From assembly GCA_002315855.1 (NCBI GenBank), contig DCIG01000023.1, forward strand, positions 33,901 to 52,147: DNA of 18,247 nucleotides, read 5' to 3'. The notes under the pieces are model-generated. The model was not told where the DNA came from. It did no database searches and was given only the letters and a program-made list of their open reading frames with translations. This document shows positions 7,229 through 15,226 of this stretch, piece by piece. Position numbers and translations under genes: made by a program. Source of the stretch: Lentisphaeria bacterium UBA1732. Lineage in GTDB: Bacteria; Verrucomicrobiota; Lentisphaeria; Victivallales; UBA1829. Position 1 is the stretch's first letter; every line of letters starts with the position of its first letter.

Positions 7229-8278
7229 TTACTTTTCATTGAAAACCGGAGCGAGCAGTTTGAGATGACTGCGAACTTCGGAAATGCGGATATACTGCTC
7301 CATGACATACTGGTCGTGATAGATTTCCAAAAACTCGTCCGCGAGCTTCCGTTTCCGCTGTAAAATTTCAGCGGCGACGGTACTGTCATTTGCCGGAATC
7401 CTGACCGACAGCACGGGAACAAGTTTGTCGTAATCTGAAAAAACGGATGAACCGGAGAATTTCACGGCATCAAACTGACGGCGAATCGCCTCAATTTCTT
7501 CCTCCGTGATTTTTTTCAGCTGACGCGAAGCCGAAAGGGCATTGCCCGAAGAAGTATCCCTGCTTCCGCGGGGCACCAGACGCAATGTTACCCGTGTGCC
7601 TTTCGGGGGGACGAGTTCCCCCTGCGAACGGTATTCGGAATAGACATCATCCTGCGACAGGAGTGCATTCAGGATGGTGTCAGTATCACTGCTGTTGATG
7701 TTGATGAGATTGCCCTGCTCCGAGGCGATACTGCGGTTATTCACGAACGAGGAGCCAACGAAAACATAGCCATCATCCGCTTTCATTTTGTCGGCAGAAA
7801 CATTGAAGAGCCATGAATCCGCTTTGAGTTCGCGTCCATCGGCGAGACGTACCATGACATCGAAAAGATCACCCTGAGGGACCGGAGAATCCGCCAGCAT
7901 GGCGCCGTTGCGGCGTCCGGCAAGAATCAGTGCGAGATTCAGCTTGAAGGGGTCTAAATCCGTTACGAAAAGGCTCTCATGGGTGCGTCCTGCGGGGGTG
8001 GCAACAAGGACCTCGATGGTCGAATCGGAAATGTTGGTTTCCGCAGGGAAAGAAACGATGTGTGTGCCGTGTTCGATGACTGCGCCGTCAATCAGAAGAT
8101 TCCCATGAGCATCCATTTTGCCTCCGATGGATTCCAGCAGTCTGGCATGATTCGGGGAAAGAGTTTCCGCCGGCGAAGCACTTTCTGTTTGCTCTGCGCC
8201 GGAGAGACAAAATCCGCCGGATATGAAACCCCCGGCGGAAATGATTGCGACAAGCAGAAATCGCAACGGCTTATTCAT
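7229..8278 (-). CDS. Exported YdjY-domain protein
   Basis: 349 residues. The start has a basic N-terminus and a hydrophobic core (7-24) ending GFCLSGA; the Cys is not in a proper lipobox, so a cleaved Sec signal is likelier than a lipoprotein. Residues about 65-225 match the YdjY-domain proteins common in Planctomycetes and other PVC bacteria: IVSFPAETN (74-82), IEVLVATPAGRTHESLFVTD (88-107), LNLALILAG (113-121) and DSWLFNVSADKM..DDGYVFVGS (about 154-176). The role of the domain is not established. The C-terminal third (about 255-349) is charged and helical with no recognised domain. Its ATG overlaps the end of the plsY-gpsA gene by 8 nt, so translation is probably coupled, and the AlgX-like gene follows after 18 nt. 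The shared operon and export signal suggest a joint role with the AlgX-like protein in the envelope. Confidence 0.7.
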   Translation of the reverse strand: MNKPLRFLLVAIISAGGFISGGFCLSGAEQTESASPAETLSPNHARLLESIGGKMDAHGNLLIDGAVIEHGTHIVSFPAETNISDSTIEVLVATPAGRTHESLFVTDLDPFKLNLALILAGRRNGAMLADSPVPQGDLFDVMVRLADGRELKADSWLFNVSADKMKADDGYVFVGSSFVNNRSIASEQGNLININSSDTDTILNALLSQDDVYSEYRSQGELVPPKGTRVTLRLVPRGSRDTSSGNALSASRQLKKITEEEIEAIRRQFDAVKFSGSSVFSDYDKLVPVLSVRIPANDSTVAAEILQRKRKLADEFLEIYHDQYVMEQYIRISEVRSHLKLLAPVFNEK

Positions 8279-10046
8279 CTTCTTTTTTGGCTTTGCGGGT
8301 CATGAGCTTGTGAATGACTTCATCGGGTTTGCAGCCATCGTGGAGGATGGCGTAAATCCCGTGAATCAGCGGGGTATCAACACCATAGCGTTCGGAAAGT
8401 TCGCAGGCGGCTTCACAGGTTTTCACGCCTTCCGCGACCACCATATCCATGGAACGGATGATTTCATCCAAAGAACGACCCTTGCCAAGCTCTTCGCCGA
8501 CGTAGCGGTTGCGGCTGTGGCGGCTCATGCAGGTAACAATCAGATCACCGATTCCGCTCAAACCGCTGAATGTTTCCACACGCCCGCCCAGACGCTTGCC
8601 CAAACGCGACATTTCGGCAATGGCACGGGTCATCAAAGCGGCTTTCGTATTGTCGCCCATGCCAATCCCATCCACGATGCCGGCAGCAATGGCGTAAATA
8701 TTTTTCAGCGCGCCGCCGAGTTCCACACCAATGATGTCGGAAAGGGTATAGACGCGGAAATAATCATTCATGAAAGCCTGCTGGACGAAGTTCGCATATT
8801 CGGGATTTTTCGAGGCGGAAACGACCAGCGTCGGCACATTCAGCGCGACTTCTTCCGCATGACTGGGGCCGGAAAGCGCGACATAATGAGTTTCGCCGAG
8901 TTCCTGACGGCAAAGTTCGCTCATTGTGAGCAGAGAGCCTGTCTCGATACCTTTCGCGATGTCCACAATGATCTGGTCCGGTTTCAGAAGAGGTTTCAGT
9001 TTTTTCAGCACACCGCGCAGATACTGCGAGGGAGTGGCAAGCACCAGCATGGAGGCACCGTTCACCGCTTCCGCCAAATCAGCAGTGAAAACGAGGTCGG
9101 CAGGGATTTTCGGACCTTTCAGGAATTTGTCGTTTTCATGAACCTGATTGACATGCACCACATTTTCGGGGAATGCGCCCCACACCATAACTTTATGACC
9201 ATTGCGGTGCAGAGTCATAGCCAAAGCCGTACCCCATGCGCCGTCACCCAGCACGGCGGCTTTGAACGTTTTTCGTTTTGAGTTTGAAATGGAAGGCAGC
9301 TCAACCATTTCCGCATCGACTTTTTTGCCCGGACGTTCAAAACGGGACTCCGTACCGGCACGCAGACGCTTGATATTCGAGGTATGCTTCACCACAGCCA
9401 GAGCGGCAAGCAGGAAGAACAGGAAGATTTCGGGTTTCTGAGCTTGAGCAATGCCCGTTATGCGGTACAGAATGCAGAAAACAGGCATAGAAACCGCCGC
9501 AAGAATGCTGGCAAGCGAAACATAGCGGCTGGCGAAAAACACGATGACCCAAACGGCACCCGCAGAAAGCAGGGAAAGCGGATTCAGAGCGAGAATCGCG
9601 CCTGCCGCAGTGGAGACGCCTTTGCCGCCTTTGAATTTCAGATAGATTGGCCAGATATGCCCGACTACGGCCGCCAGACCTGAAATGCAGGGCAGGATTC
9701 CGCCGGGATCGGAGAAAATCTGATGACCGTTTACAAACGTGCGGAAAAATTTCACGATGACCGGGACGACCGTTTCGCCGGAATCCGGAATGACGAGCGC
9801 AGAAACGATGCAGACGGGGAGTGCGCCCTTCAGAAAGTCCAGCAGGAAGCACAGTTTGCCCCAGCCTCGTCCGACCGTGCGCGTAACATTGGTTGCGCCG
9901 ATGTTGCCGCTGCCATGCTGACGGATATCAATGCCTTTCATTTTGCCGATGAGCAAGCCGAACGGGATTGAGCCGATGAGATAAGAAACCGCAGCACATA
10001 CCACGACAGAGTATGCGATGCCCAAAGATGTATAATCAAAGTGCAT
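8271..10046 (-). CDS. plsY-gpsA: Bifunctional PlsY-GpsA fusion: glycerol-3-phosphate acyltransferase / glycerol-3-phosphate dehydrogenase
   Basis: One 591-residue frame carries two complete enzymes of phospholipid synthesis. Residues 1-237 are PlsY, a multi-span membrane acyltransferase using acyl-phosphate: GSIPFGLLIGK (25-35), GSGNIGATNVTRTVG (45-59), GHIWPIYLKFKGGKGVS (129-145) and HTSNIKRLRAGTESRF (221-236). A basic linker (about 237-260) leads to GpsA (261-591): Rossmann motif VLGDGAWGTALA (265-276), KGIE (365-368), SGPSHAEEVA (392-401), catalytic K448 in GALKNIYAIAAG, and LSGIGDLIVTCMSRHSRNR (496-514). GpsA makes glycerol-3-phosphate from dihydroxyacetone phosphate and PlsY acylates it, so the fusion joins two consecutive steps and anchors GpsA at the membrane. 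No stop or frameshift lies between the halves. The ATG has no strong Shine-Dalgarno. It is the first gene of a three-gene operon and divergent from the M24 gene; 109 nt separate the two start codons. Confidence 0.93.
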   Translation of the reverse strand: MHFDYTSLGIAYSVVVCAAVSYLIGSIPFGLLIGKMKGIDIRQHGSGNIGATNVTRTVGRGWGKLCFLLDFLKGALPVCIVSALVIPDSGETVVPVIVKFFRTFVNGHQIFSDPGGILPCISGLAAVVGHIWPIYLKFKGGKGVSTAAGAILALNPLSLLSAGAVWVIVFFASRYVSLASILAAVSMPVFCILYRITGIAQAQKPEIFLFFLLAALAVVKHTSNIKRLRAGTESRFERPGKKVDAEMVELPSISNSKRKTFKAAVLGDGAWGTALAMTLHRNGHKVMVWGAFPENVVHVNQVHENDKFLKGPKIPADLVFTADLAEAVNGASMLVLATPSQYLRGVLKKLKPLLKPDQIIVDIAKGIETGSLLTMSELCRQELGETHYVALSGPSHAEEVALNVPTLVVSASKNPEYANFVQQAFMNDYFRVYTLSDIIGVELGGALKNIYAIAAGIVDGIGMGDNTKAALMTRAIAEMSRLGKRLGGRVETFSGLSGIGDLIVTCMSRHSRNRYVGEELGKGRSLDEIIRSMDMVVAEGVKTCEAACELSERYGVDTPLIHGIYAILHDGCKPDEVIHKLMTRKAKKEDE

Positions 10047-10052
10047 TTTGAT

Positions 10053-10080
10053 TTGTCTTTTCTGTTTTTGGCGTTATATT
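10053..10080 (+). promoter_or_regulatory. Candidate promoter for the M24 peptidase gene
   Basis: TTGTCT (10053-10058) and TATATT (10075-10080) with a 16-nt spacer lie in the divergent gap, about 75 nt before the ATG at 10156. The gap (10047-10155) is AT-rich and must also hold the promoter of the plsY-gpsA operon on the other strand, where only a weak TTGAAA (10138-10133) with a poor -10 box was found. Confidence 0.35.
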
Positions 10081-10155
10081 ATGATAGAATGTGAAAACTC
10101 ATATCACATACAGTACTTTCTTTTTCTATATTTTTCAAGTCAGGAGTATCTGATT

Positions 10156-11286
10156 ATGGCAAAAAATACTGTTGGTCGTCTGATTGCCGGTAATTCCACG
10201 GACTCCGCGGATATTGTTTATGCCACCGGCTTTTTCGCCCCCGATGAATTTTTTTATGCAGAAGTCGATGGGCACAAATACGCTTTTGTATCCGTTTTGG
10301 AATTTGCCCGCGCGAAAGCGGAAATGAATCAGGATGTTACCGTGGTGGACTGGGCGGAAATCTCGGCGCGTGCCGGGTCTGAATACCGCGGATGTCTTCC
10401 TGCGGGAATCAGCAGGGTGTTCGGCATTACCAAATGGATTGTGCCGCCGCGGTTTCCGTTTTGCTATGTTCAGCAGTTAAAACAGTTCGGGATTGAGGTG
10501 GAACTGGAAAACGGCATGTTCTTTCCCCAGCGCAAAATTAAAACGGCGAAAGAAATTGAATTTATCCGGGCGGCGATGAAGGCGACCGAAGAGGCTCAGT
10601 GCCAGGTTCGCGAGTTCATCGCGGAGTCAACGGTCAATGCACAAGGGTATTTGGAGTGGAAAGGGAAAACGCTGACCTGCGAACTGATTCGCTCGGAAGT
10701 GGAAGCGGAGTTCAAACGCAAGTCATTTTCGGCCGTCGGGACGATTATTTCCTGTGGTCCCGATTCCGCATTGCCGCATTGCACCGGGTCCGGTCCGATT
10801 GTCGCCGGAGCACCTGTGATTGCAGATATTTTCCCGCGCAGCGATGTGAATGGGTACTGGGGCGACATGACCCGCACCTACGTCAAAGGCAAAGCGTGCC
10901 GCCGTCTGCGCGAAATGCACGCGGCCGTGCTGAAAGTCAATGAATCCGTGGAGGCAATGCTCAAGCCCGGAATCGAATGCAGTGCCATGCAGGATTTCTG
11001 CATCCGTACCATCGAGGGCGCAGGATTCCGCACCGGGCATGATGCAGACGGGATTCCCTGCGGATTCTTCCACGGGCTTGGACACAGCCTCGGTCTGGAA
11101 ATACATGAGGCTCCGCGTTTCGCACTGTCCGACCATGAACTGCTGAAACCGGGGCATGTCATCACGGTGGAGCCGGGTGTGTATTATCACGACATCGGCG
11201 GAGTGCGAATCGAAGATACCGTTTTGATTACCGAAACCGGAATTGAAAATTTCTGCACACTGACAAAAGAACTGGAAGTCTCCTGA
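10156..11286 (+). CDS. M24 family metallopeptidase (Xaa-Pro aminopeptidase-like)
   Basis: 376 residues from ATG 10156, chosen because AGGAG (10142-10146) lies 9 nt upstream; extending to an in-frame ATG at 10048 would add a non-homologous Cys/Phe/Tyr-rich leader through the promoter region. The C-terminal pita-bread domain carries all five dinuclear-metal ligands in order: D224 (ADIFPRSD), D237 (YWGDMTRTY), H310 (HGLGHSLG), E339 (TVEPGVYY) and E353 (RIEDT). H306 of HGLGH is also in place. The N-terminal ~140 residues form the creatinase-like domain, with a typical linker (KTAKEIEFIRAAMKATEEA). Such enzymes remove an N-terminal residue before proline, or act on dipeptides, in the cytoplasm. 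No signal peptide is seen. It is transcribed away from the lipid operon and 87 nt upstream of the GT2 gene, with only a weak terminator between them. Confidence 0.88.
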   Translation: MAKNTVGRLIAGNSTDSADIVYATGFFAPDEFFYAEVDGHKYAFVSVLEFARAKAEMNQDVTVVDWAEISARAGSEYRGCLPAGISRVFGITKWIVPPRFPFCYVQQLKQFGIEVELENGMFFPQRKIKTAKEIEFIRAAMKATEEAQCQVREFIAESTVNAQGYLEWKGKTLTCELIRSEVEAEFKRKSFSAVGTIISCGPDSALPHCTGSGPIVAGAPVIADIFPRSDVNGYWGDMTRTYVKGKACRRLREMHAAVLKVNESVEAMLKPGIECSAMQDFCIRTIEGAGFRTGHDADGIPCGFFHGLGHSLGLEIHEAPRFALSDHELLKPGHVITVEPGVYYHDIGGVRIEDTVLITETGIENFCTLTKELEVS

Positions 11287-11287
11287 A

Positions 11288-11313
11288 TTTGAAAAGAGAT
11301 TCAAAGATTTTTT
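11288..11313 (+). terminator. Weak terminator-like hairpin after the M24 gene
   Basis: TTTGAA (11288-11293) pairs with TTCAAA (11300-11305) around a 6-nt loop, followed by GA and six T (11308-11313). The stem has few G-C pairs, so termination would be inefficient and partial read-through into the GT2 gene is likely. Confidence 0.3.
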
Positions 11314-11373
11314 GCAAAATAAATCCATCTCGAAAGTTCCGAAAAATGAATATCAACCAACAAGTTGCAGTCC

Positions 11374-12159
11374 ATGTACAATAACAGGAAAATCATCGTT
11401 GTCATGCCGGCATACAATGCGGCACAAACAATTTTAAAAACCTGCGAAGAGGTAAAACGTCAGCCATTTGTGGATCATATCATCATCGTGGATGACGGAA
11501 GTTCGGATAATACGGAAGAGGTCGTCCGCACCTCAATTCCCGATGCCACATTTATTCCTCACGACCGGAACCGGGGATACGGAGCGAATCAGAAAACGTG
11601 CTATAAGGCGGCGTTGGATGCGGGGGCGGATATTGTCATCATGGTGCACCCCGATTATCAGTATACACCGCTGCTGATTCCCGCCATGGCGGCTATGATC
11701 GGCAACGGTCTGTATCACTGTGTTCTCGGGTCGCGCATTCTCGGCGGATATGCTCTGCGCGGCGGGATGCCTGTGTATAAATATATCAGCAACCGGGTAC
11801 TTACGTTTGTGGAAAATCTGATGCTGGGCGCAAAATTATCCGAATATCACACAGGTTACCGAGCCTTTTCACGGGAACTTCTTTTATCGCTGGATCTGAG
11901 CTCCAATTCGGATGATTTCATCTTTGACAATCAGATGCTTGCGCAAATTGTCTGGGCAGGATGCGTCATCGGGGAAGTAAGCTGTCCGACCAAATATTTC
12001 GAGGAGGCATCGAGCATTAATTTCCGACGCAGCACCGTCTACGGAATCGGCTGTCTGCTCACCGGAATGGATTATGTGCTGTGCCGCACGGGATTGAAAA
12101 AATCAAAGTTTTTCCCGCCGGGAAAACGCAATATTCTGCATCATAATCCGGCTGAATAA
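11374..12159 (+). CDS. GT2 family glycosyltransferase, DPM1-like (polyprenyl-phosphate sugar synthase type)
   Basis: 261 residues from ATG 11374; a TTG at 11365 is a poorer alternative, and neither has a clear Shine-Dalgarno. The GT-A fold is evident: VVMPAYNAAQTI (9-20), IIIVDDGSSDNTEEV (37-51), NRGYGANQKTCYKAAL (66-81), the metal/nucleotide motif as HPDYQY (92-97) in place of DxD, SRILGG (120-125), EYHTGYRAFSRE (157-168) and SDDFIFDNQML (179-189). The H-P-D-Y-Q-Y variant is common in bacterial DPM1-like enzymes. No membrane span is obvious, so it is a cytosolic or peripheral enzyme. By family it moves a sugar from a nucleotide sugar, possibly to polyprenyl phosphate. The tandem GT-C gene starts 20 nt downstream, which fits a donor-maker and donor-user pair; the sugar is unknown. 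Confidence 0.85.
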   Translation: MYNNRKIIVVMPAYNAAQTILKTCEEVKRQPFVDHIIIVDDGSSDNTEEVVRTSIPDATFIPHDRNRGYGANQKTCYKAALDAGADIVIMVHPDYQYTPLLIPAMAAMIGNGLYHCVLGSRILGGYALRGGMPVYKYISNRVLTFVENLMLGAKLSEYHTGYRAFSRELLLSLDLSSNSDDFIFDNQMLAQIVWAGCVIGEVSCPTKYFEEASSINFRRSTVYGIGCLLTGMDYVLCRTGLKKSKFFPPGKRNILHHNPAE

Positions 12160-12179
12160 GCAGACACAGGAGAAAAAGG

Positions 12180-15100
12180 ATGGATTTTTCCCCGAAATAC
12201 GACCGGCGTTTTGCACTGCTCCTTTTTGCCGCGACTTTTTTGTGCGGAGCAGTTTTCTTCTCCACAGGACGCTGGGCGCAGACGGCTCATGACGACCTCA
12301 CATGGGCAATAGTCGAGCAGGGGAGCTTCCGAATTGATGCGTATATCACGGATGCGGAAAGCAACATCAATACGGGAGACTGGGCGAAGCATGACGGGCA
12401 TTATTACTCGAACAAAGCTCCGGGAGTCAGTTTTCCGGGGGCGCTGGTGTATGCGCCGCTGTATTATGGGGAAAAGCATTGGTTCGGGGAGGGGAAGATT
12501 CCGGTCAAAATTGATGTATGGAATCTATGGATCATCAATCTGTTTTGTTCCGTACTGCCGTTTGCGCTTTGTTCTGTATTGATTTTCAAAATCTTACGAG
12601 GATTTGGATATTCCATTCCGAAATCTGCGATGATTGCGGAACTGACCGCATTGTGCACGCCGTTGTGGCCTTATTCTGCTATGAACTGGGCGCATCCGAT
12701 GGCGGCGTGCTGCTTGACCGCGGCGGCTTGTCTCCTGTTGAAACATCATGATACAAAAGAGGGAAGACGGGAAATCAGTCTGCCGCTTGCAGAGGCCGGA
12801 GCTTTCTGCGGACTGGCATTCCTGACGGACTACGGAGCAGGTGCCGCCTTGCCCGCATTTGTGTGGTTTGCATTCCGGAAATATCGGCGGCAGGGGGTCT
12901 CATTCTTGCTGGGGGCTGTCCCCGTGGCACTTTTATTCTGCTGGTATCACGCAGTTTGTTTCGGTTCGCCCTTTGCAATCGCCTCCTTTTTCAATAATCC
13001 GCAATTCATTGAGGCTGAAAAGGCCGGCGGAATTTTCGGGCATTTGTCCGGCCTGATTACGGCAAAACTTCTGATTGGTGCGGAACGCGGCATTCTGTGG
13101 GGATCGCCGTTTTTGGCCGGGGCATTGTTCGGCATAATTCACTGGTGGAAAGAAGGCGAAGAAAAGCGCATGTTGTGTATTTTCATGGGGTTATGGATCA
13201 TTCTTCCGCTTCTTGCAAATTCCGGCTTCAACGGATGGCACGGGGGAGCCTCGATATGCGCCCGCTATCTGATTTGCACACTGCCTGCATGGGGGATTCT
13301 GGCTGCCGGATGTCCGCTGAAAAATGCGTTGAGTCAGGCGATTTTTGCGGTTGCGGCGGTGTTGTCCTGGCTGAATATGCTGGTGATTACAGCTGTTACT
13401 CCGCTTTCTTCGGAGGGCGTGAATCCAATCTACGGAAATGCGTATCGCATTTTCTTTCAAGAATTTAATGCGCTGAAAATATTTTCTTTTTCACGAGTGC
13501 CGGGGGATTTGAACGGGGTGTGGAGTGCGGGACGCATTCTCGGCGGCGGAGCGGCGATGGACTTGATTTTCATGTTTGCAGTGGCGGCGATACTGCCTTT
13601 TGTGATTGTAAAAATGAAATGCGGCGAAATGAAATGCAGGATTGGGGATTACGTGAAAAGATGGGGCGGTGAATTCCATTTATCGTGCAGAAAAGCCGTC
13701 AAACGGATTCCTCCTGAATTGGCATTCAGTCTTTTAATCGGAATGACCATTCTGCTGCTTTTCCCGGCGCGGTGGGATGAAATCATCTGGGCAAACGATG
13801 AACCGATGCTGATTCGTGAAGCTCTTTATGCGTCTCAGGACGGACACTGGTGCACCCATGGGATTATCGGTTCATTCGGAGTGAGTTACGGAGCGTTTCC
13901 GTTATGGATTTATCAGTTTCTGATGATGTTTACCTGCTCTTTGCCGATGATTGCCCTATTGAAAACAATCCTGCTGGGCGGCGGCTGCATCGTACTGTTT
14001 TATGCGATTTGCCGCGAATGTCGTCCGAAGGGGAAACAATCATTTGTCAGTATTTTGACATGGATGTTTGTCAGTTCTCCGTGGTTGTGGAACTATACGC
14101 GGTGTCTGTGGGACAATATTTTCCTGATGATTCTGTCGGCGGCGGTTCTGTACTGCATGGCGCAGTACTTGAAAAGCAAAAAAATACTGCCGCTTTTTCT
14201 GGCGGCCTGTTTTACCGTGATTGCAATTTGGACGCATTCCATGGCGGCTCCGCTTGCGGGCGGAATAGCAATCTTTCTTCTGATATTCCGTCATGATCTT
14301 TGGAAAACACAGCGGCGGAATTTTCTGATATGCGGGATTCCGGCGGCATTGATTGCATGTGCAATCCTCTTGATTCGCTTTACCGGAAAGACGGATGTTC
14401 GCAGCAATGATTTCGGGATGCAGGCATCCTTTTGGGAAGCGTTGTATCATTCATGCAAGTTTTTCAAAGTATGCACATCATCCGGTTTTTTACCATACTA
14501 TGTGCCAAATACTGATATGGCAGAGATTTCACAATGTTCTTTCTTTTCATCAGCAGGCACAATTCTTTTTATCATAACTGTCGGAGCAGGAGTATTATTT
14601 ATCATAAAAAAAAGGAAGGAACATTCTGTTTCTCATAATGTTGCGTTATTGTCATGCTGTATTCTGTTTGTTCATATCGTCTTTTTCACAATTCTAAGAG
14701 TTGAAATCTATCCTCACTATCATATCGGGGTGGTTGTTCCGTGTCTGGTGGTTGCATGGTATGCTCTCGTCAGTTGTATTGACAATGATTCTTCACGACC
14801 TGTTGTTCCTTTGCTTCGGTATCTTTTGATTTCAGGTTTCGTGATTACGACGGCTCTCTCATTTCACACCGTTTATGTTTTCAGCAAATACATCGACACA
14901 AATAACGGAACGACGGATTATCAGTCATTCGGTCCGACCCTTGCGGCGCAATGGCAGAGTACAGAAGTATTGAATAAACTGCTTGCCGCCGGATATACGC
15001 TGAATATCACGTATGGAAAAGAAATGCCATACGAGGATTATCCGTGGGCATTGGAAGTACTCCGTGAAATGGAGGATTTGGCGCATCCGAGAACGTATCA

Positions 15101-15188
15101 GCCTTTGAACGGGGAAACATGTTCCCTGCATTTTTCGACGGCACCGATGCCATGCGCGACGGATTCCAAATACATTGAATATCAATGA
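12180..15188 (+). CDS. Giant membrane protein made of two GT-C (PMT/ArnT-like) glycosyltransferase modules in tandem
   Basis: 1002 residues; AGGAG (12168-12172) lies 7 nt before the ATG. Module 1 (about 1-490) has a first span at about 11-29, an acidic pair D38-D39 after it, and DGHYYSNKAPGVSFPGA (72-88), a motif typical of PMT_2-like (PF13231) proteins; roughly eleven spans follow. After a basic stretch (about 484-508) module 2 begins like a new protein: first span at about 513-525, then the acidic pair D540-E541 in WANDEPMLIREALYASQDGH, again with about eleven spans. A soluble tail (about 910-1002) ends the chain. GT-C enzymes transfer sugars from polyprenyl-phosphate donors on the periplasmic side, using an acidic residue in the first outer loop; here both halves retain candidates. 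It is probably co-transcribed with the GT2 gene. Base composition drops sharply in the last third (from about 14440), and an A8 run lies at about 14605-14612. The fold call is confident; separate activity of each half is inference. Confidence 0.75.
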   Translation: MDFSPKYDRRFALLLFAATFLCGAVFFSTGRWAQTAHDDLTWAIVEQGSFRIDAYITDAESNINTGDWAKHDGHYYSNKAPGVSFPGALVYAPLYYGEKHWFGEGKIPVKIDVWNLWIINLFCSVLPFALCSVLIFKILRGFGYSIPKSAMIAELTALCTPLWPYSAMNWAHPMAACCLTAAACLLLKHHDTKEGRREISLPLAEAGAFCGLAFLTDYGAGAALPAFVWFAFRKYRRQGVSFLLGAVPVALLFCWYHAVCFGSPFAIASFFNNPQFIEAEKAGGIFGHLSGLITAKLLIGAERGILWGSPFLAGALFGIIHWWKEGEEKRMLCIFMGLWIILPLLANSGFNGWHGGASICARYLICTLPAWGILAAGCPLKNALSQAIFAVAAVLSWLNMLVITAVTPLSSEGVNPIYGNAYRIFFQEFNALKIFSFSRVPGDLNGVWSAGRILGGGAAMDLIFMFAVAAILPFVIVKMKCGEMKCRIGDYVKRWGGEFHLSCRKAVKRIPPELAFSLLIGMTILLLFPARWDEIIWANDEPMLIREALYASQDGHWCTHGIIGSFGVSYGAFPLWIYQFLMMFTCSLPMIALLKTILLGGGCIVLFYAICRECRPKGKQSFVSILTWMFVSSPWLWNYTRCLWDNIFLMILSAAVLYCMAQYLKSKKILPLFLAACFTVIAIWTHSMAAPLAGGIAIFLLIFRHDLWKTQRRNFLICGIPAALIACAILLIRFTGKTDVRSNDFGMQASFWEALYHSCKFFKVCTSSGFLPYYVPNTDMAEISQCSFFSSAGTILFIITVGAGVLFIIKKRKEHSVSHNVALLSCCILFVHIVFFTILRVEIYPHYHIGVVVPCLVVAWYALVSCIDNDSSRPVVPLLRYLLISGFVITTALSFHTVYVFSKYIDTNNGTTDYQSFGPTLAAQWQSTEVLNKLLAAGYTLNITYGKEMPYEDYPWALEVLREMEDLAHPRTYQPLNGETCSLHFSTAPMPCATDSKYIEYQ

Positions 15189-15189
15189 A

Positions 15190-15219
15190 TGACGGAAAAT
15201 CCGTCAATCAATCCGTCAA
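15190..15219. terminator. Possible bidirectional terminator between convergent glycosyltransferase genes
   Basis: TGACGGA (15190-15196) can pair with TCCGTCA at 15200-15206 or with a second copy at 15212-15218, because the decamer AATCCGTCAA is present twice (15198-15207 and 15210-15219). The second pairing leaves AATTTT just 3' on the plus strand. The whole gap between the two stop codons is 38 nt. There is no long T tract on either strand, so strength is uncertain. Confidence 0.4.
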
Positions 15220-15226
15220 ATTTTCG

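Noticed and set aside
8223..9281. 352-codon plus-strand open frame opposite gpsA
   Set aside because: It is antisense to highly conserved GpsA motifs; the translation is rich in His and Phe, with no recognisable family and no ribosome site.
10031..10036. Perfect TATAAT on the plus strand inside the plsY start region
   Set aside because: No -35-like hexamer lies 16-18 nt upstream; the TTGTCT/TATATT pair closer to the M24 gene is better.
10048..10155. 36-residue N-terminal extension of the M24 peptidase
   Set aside because: The extension runs through an AT-rich promoter region and encodes a Cys/Phe/Tyr-rich leader; AGGAG is correctly spaced only for the ATG at 10156.
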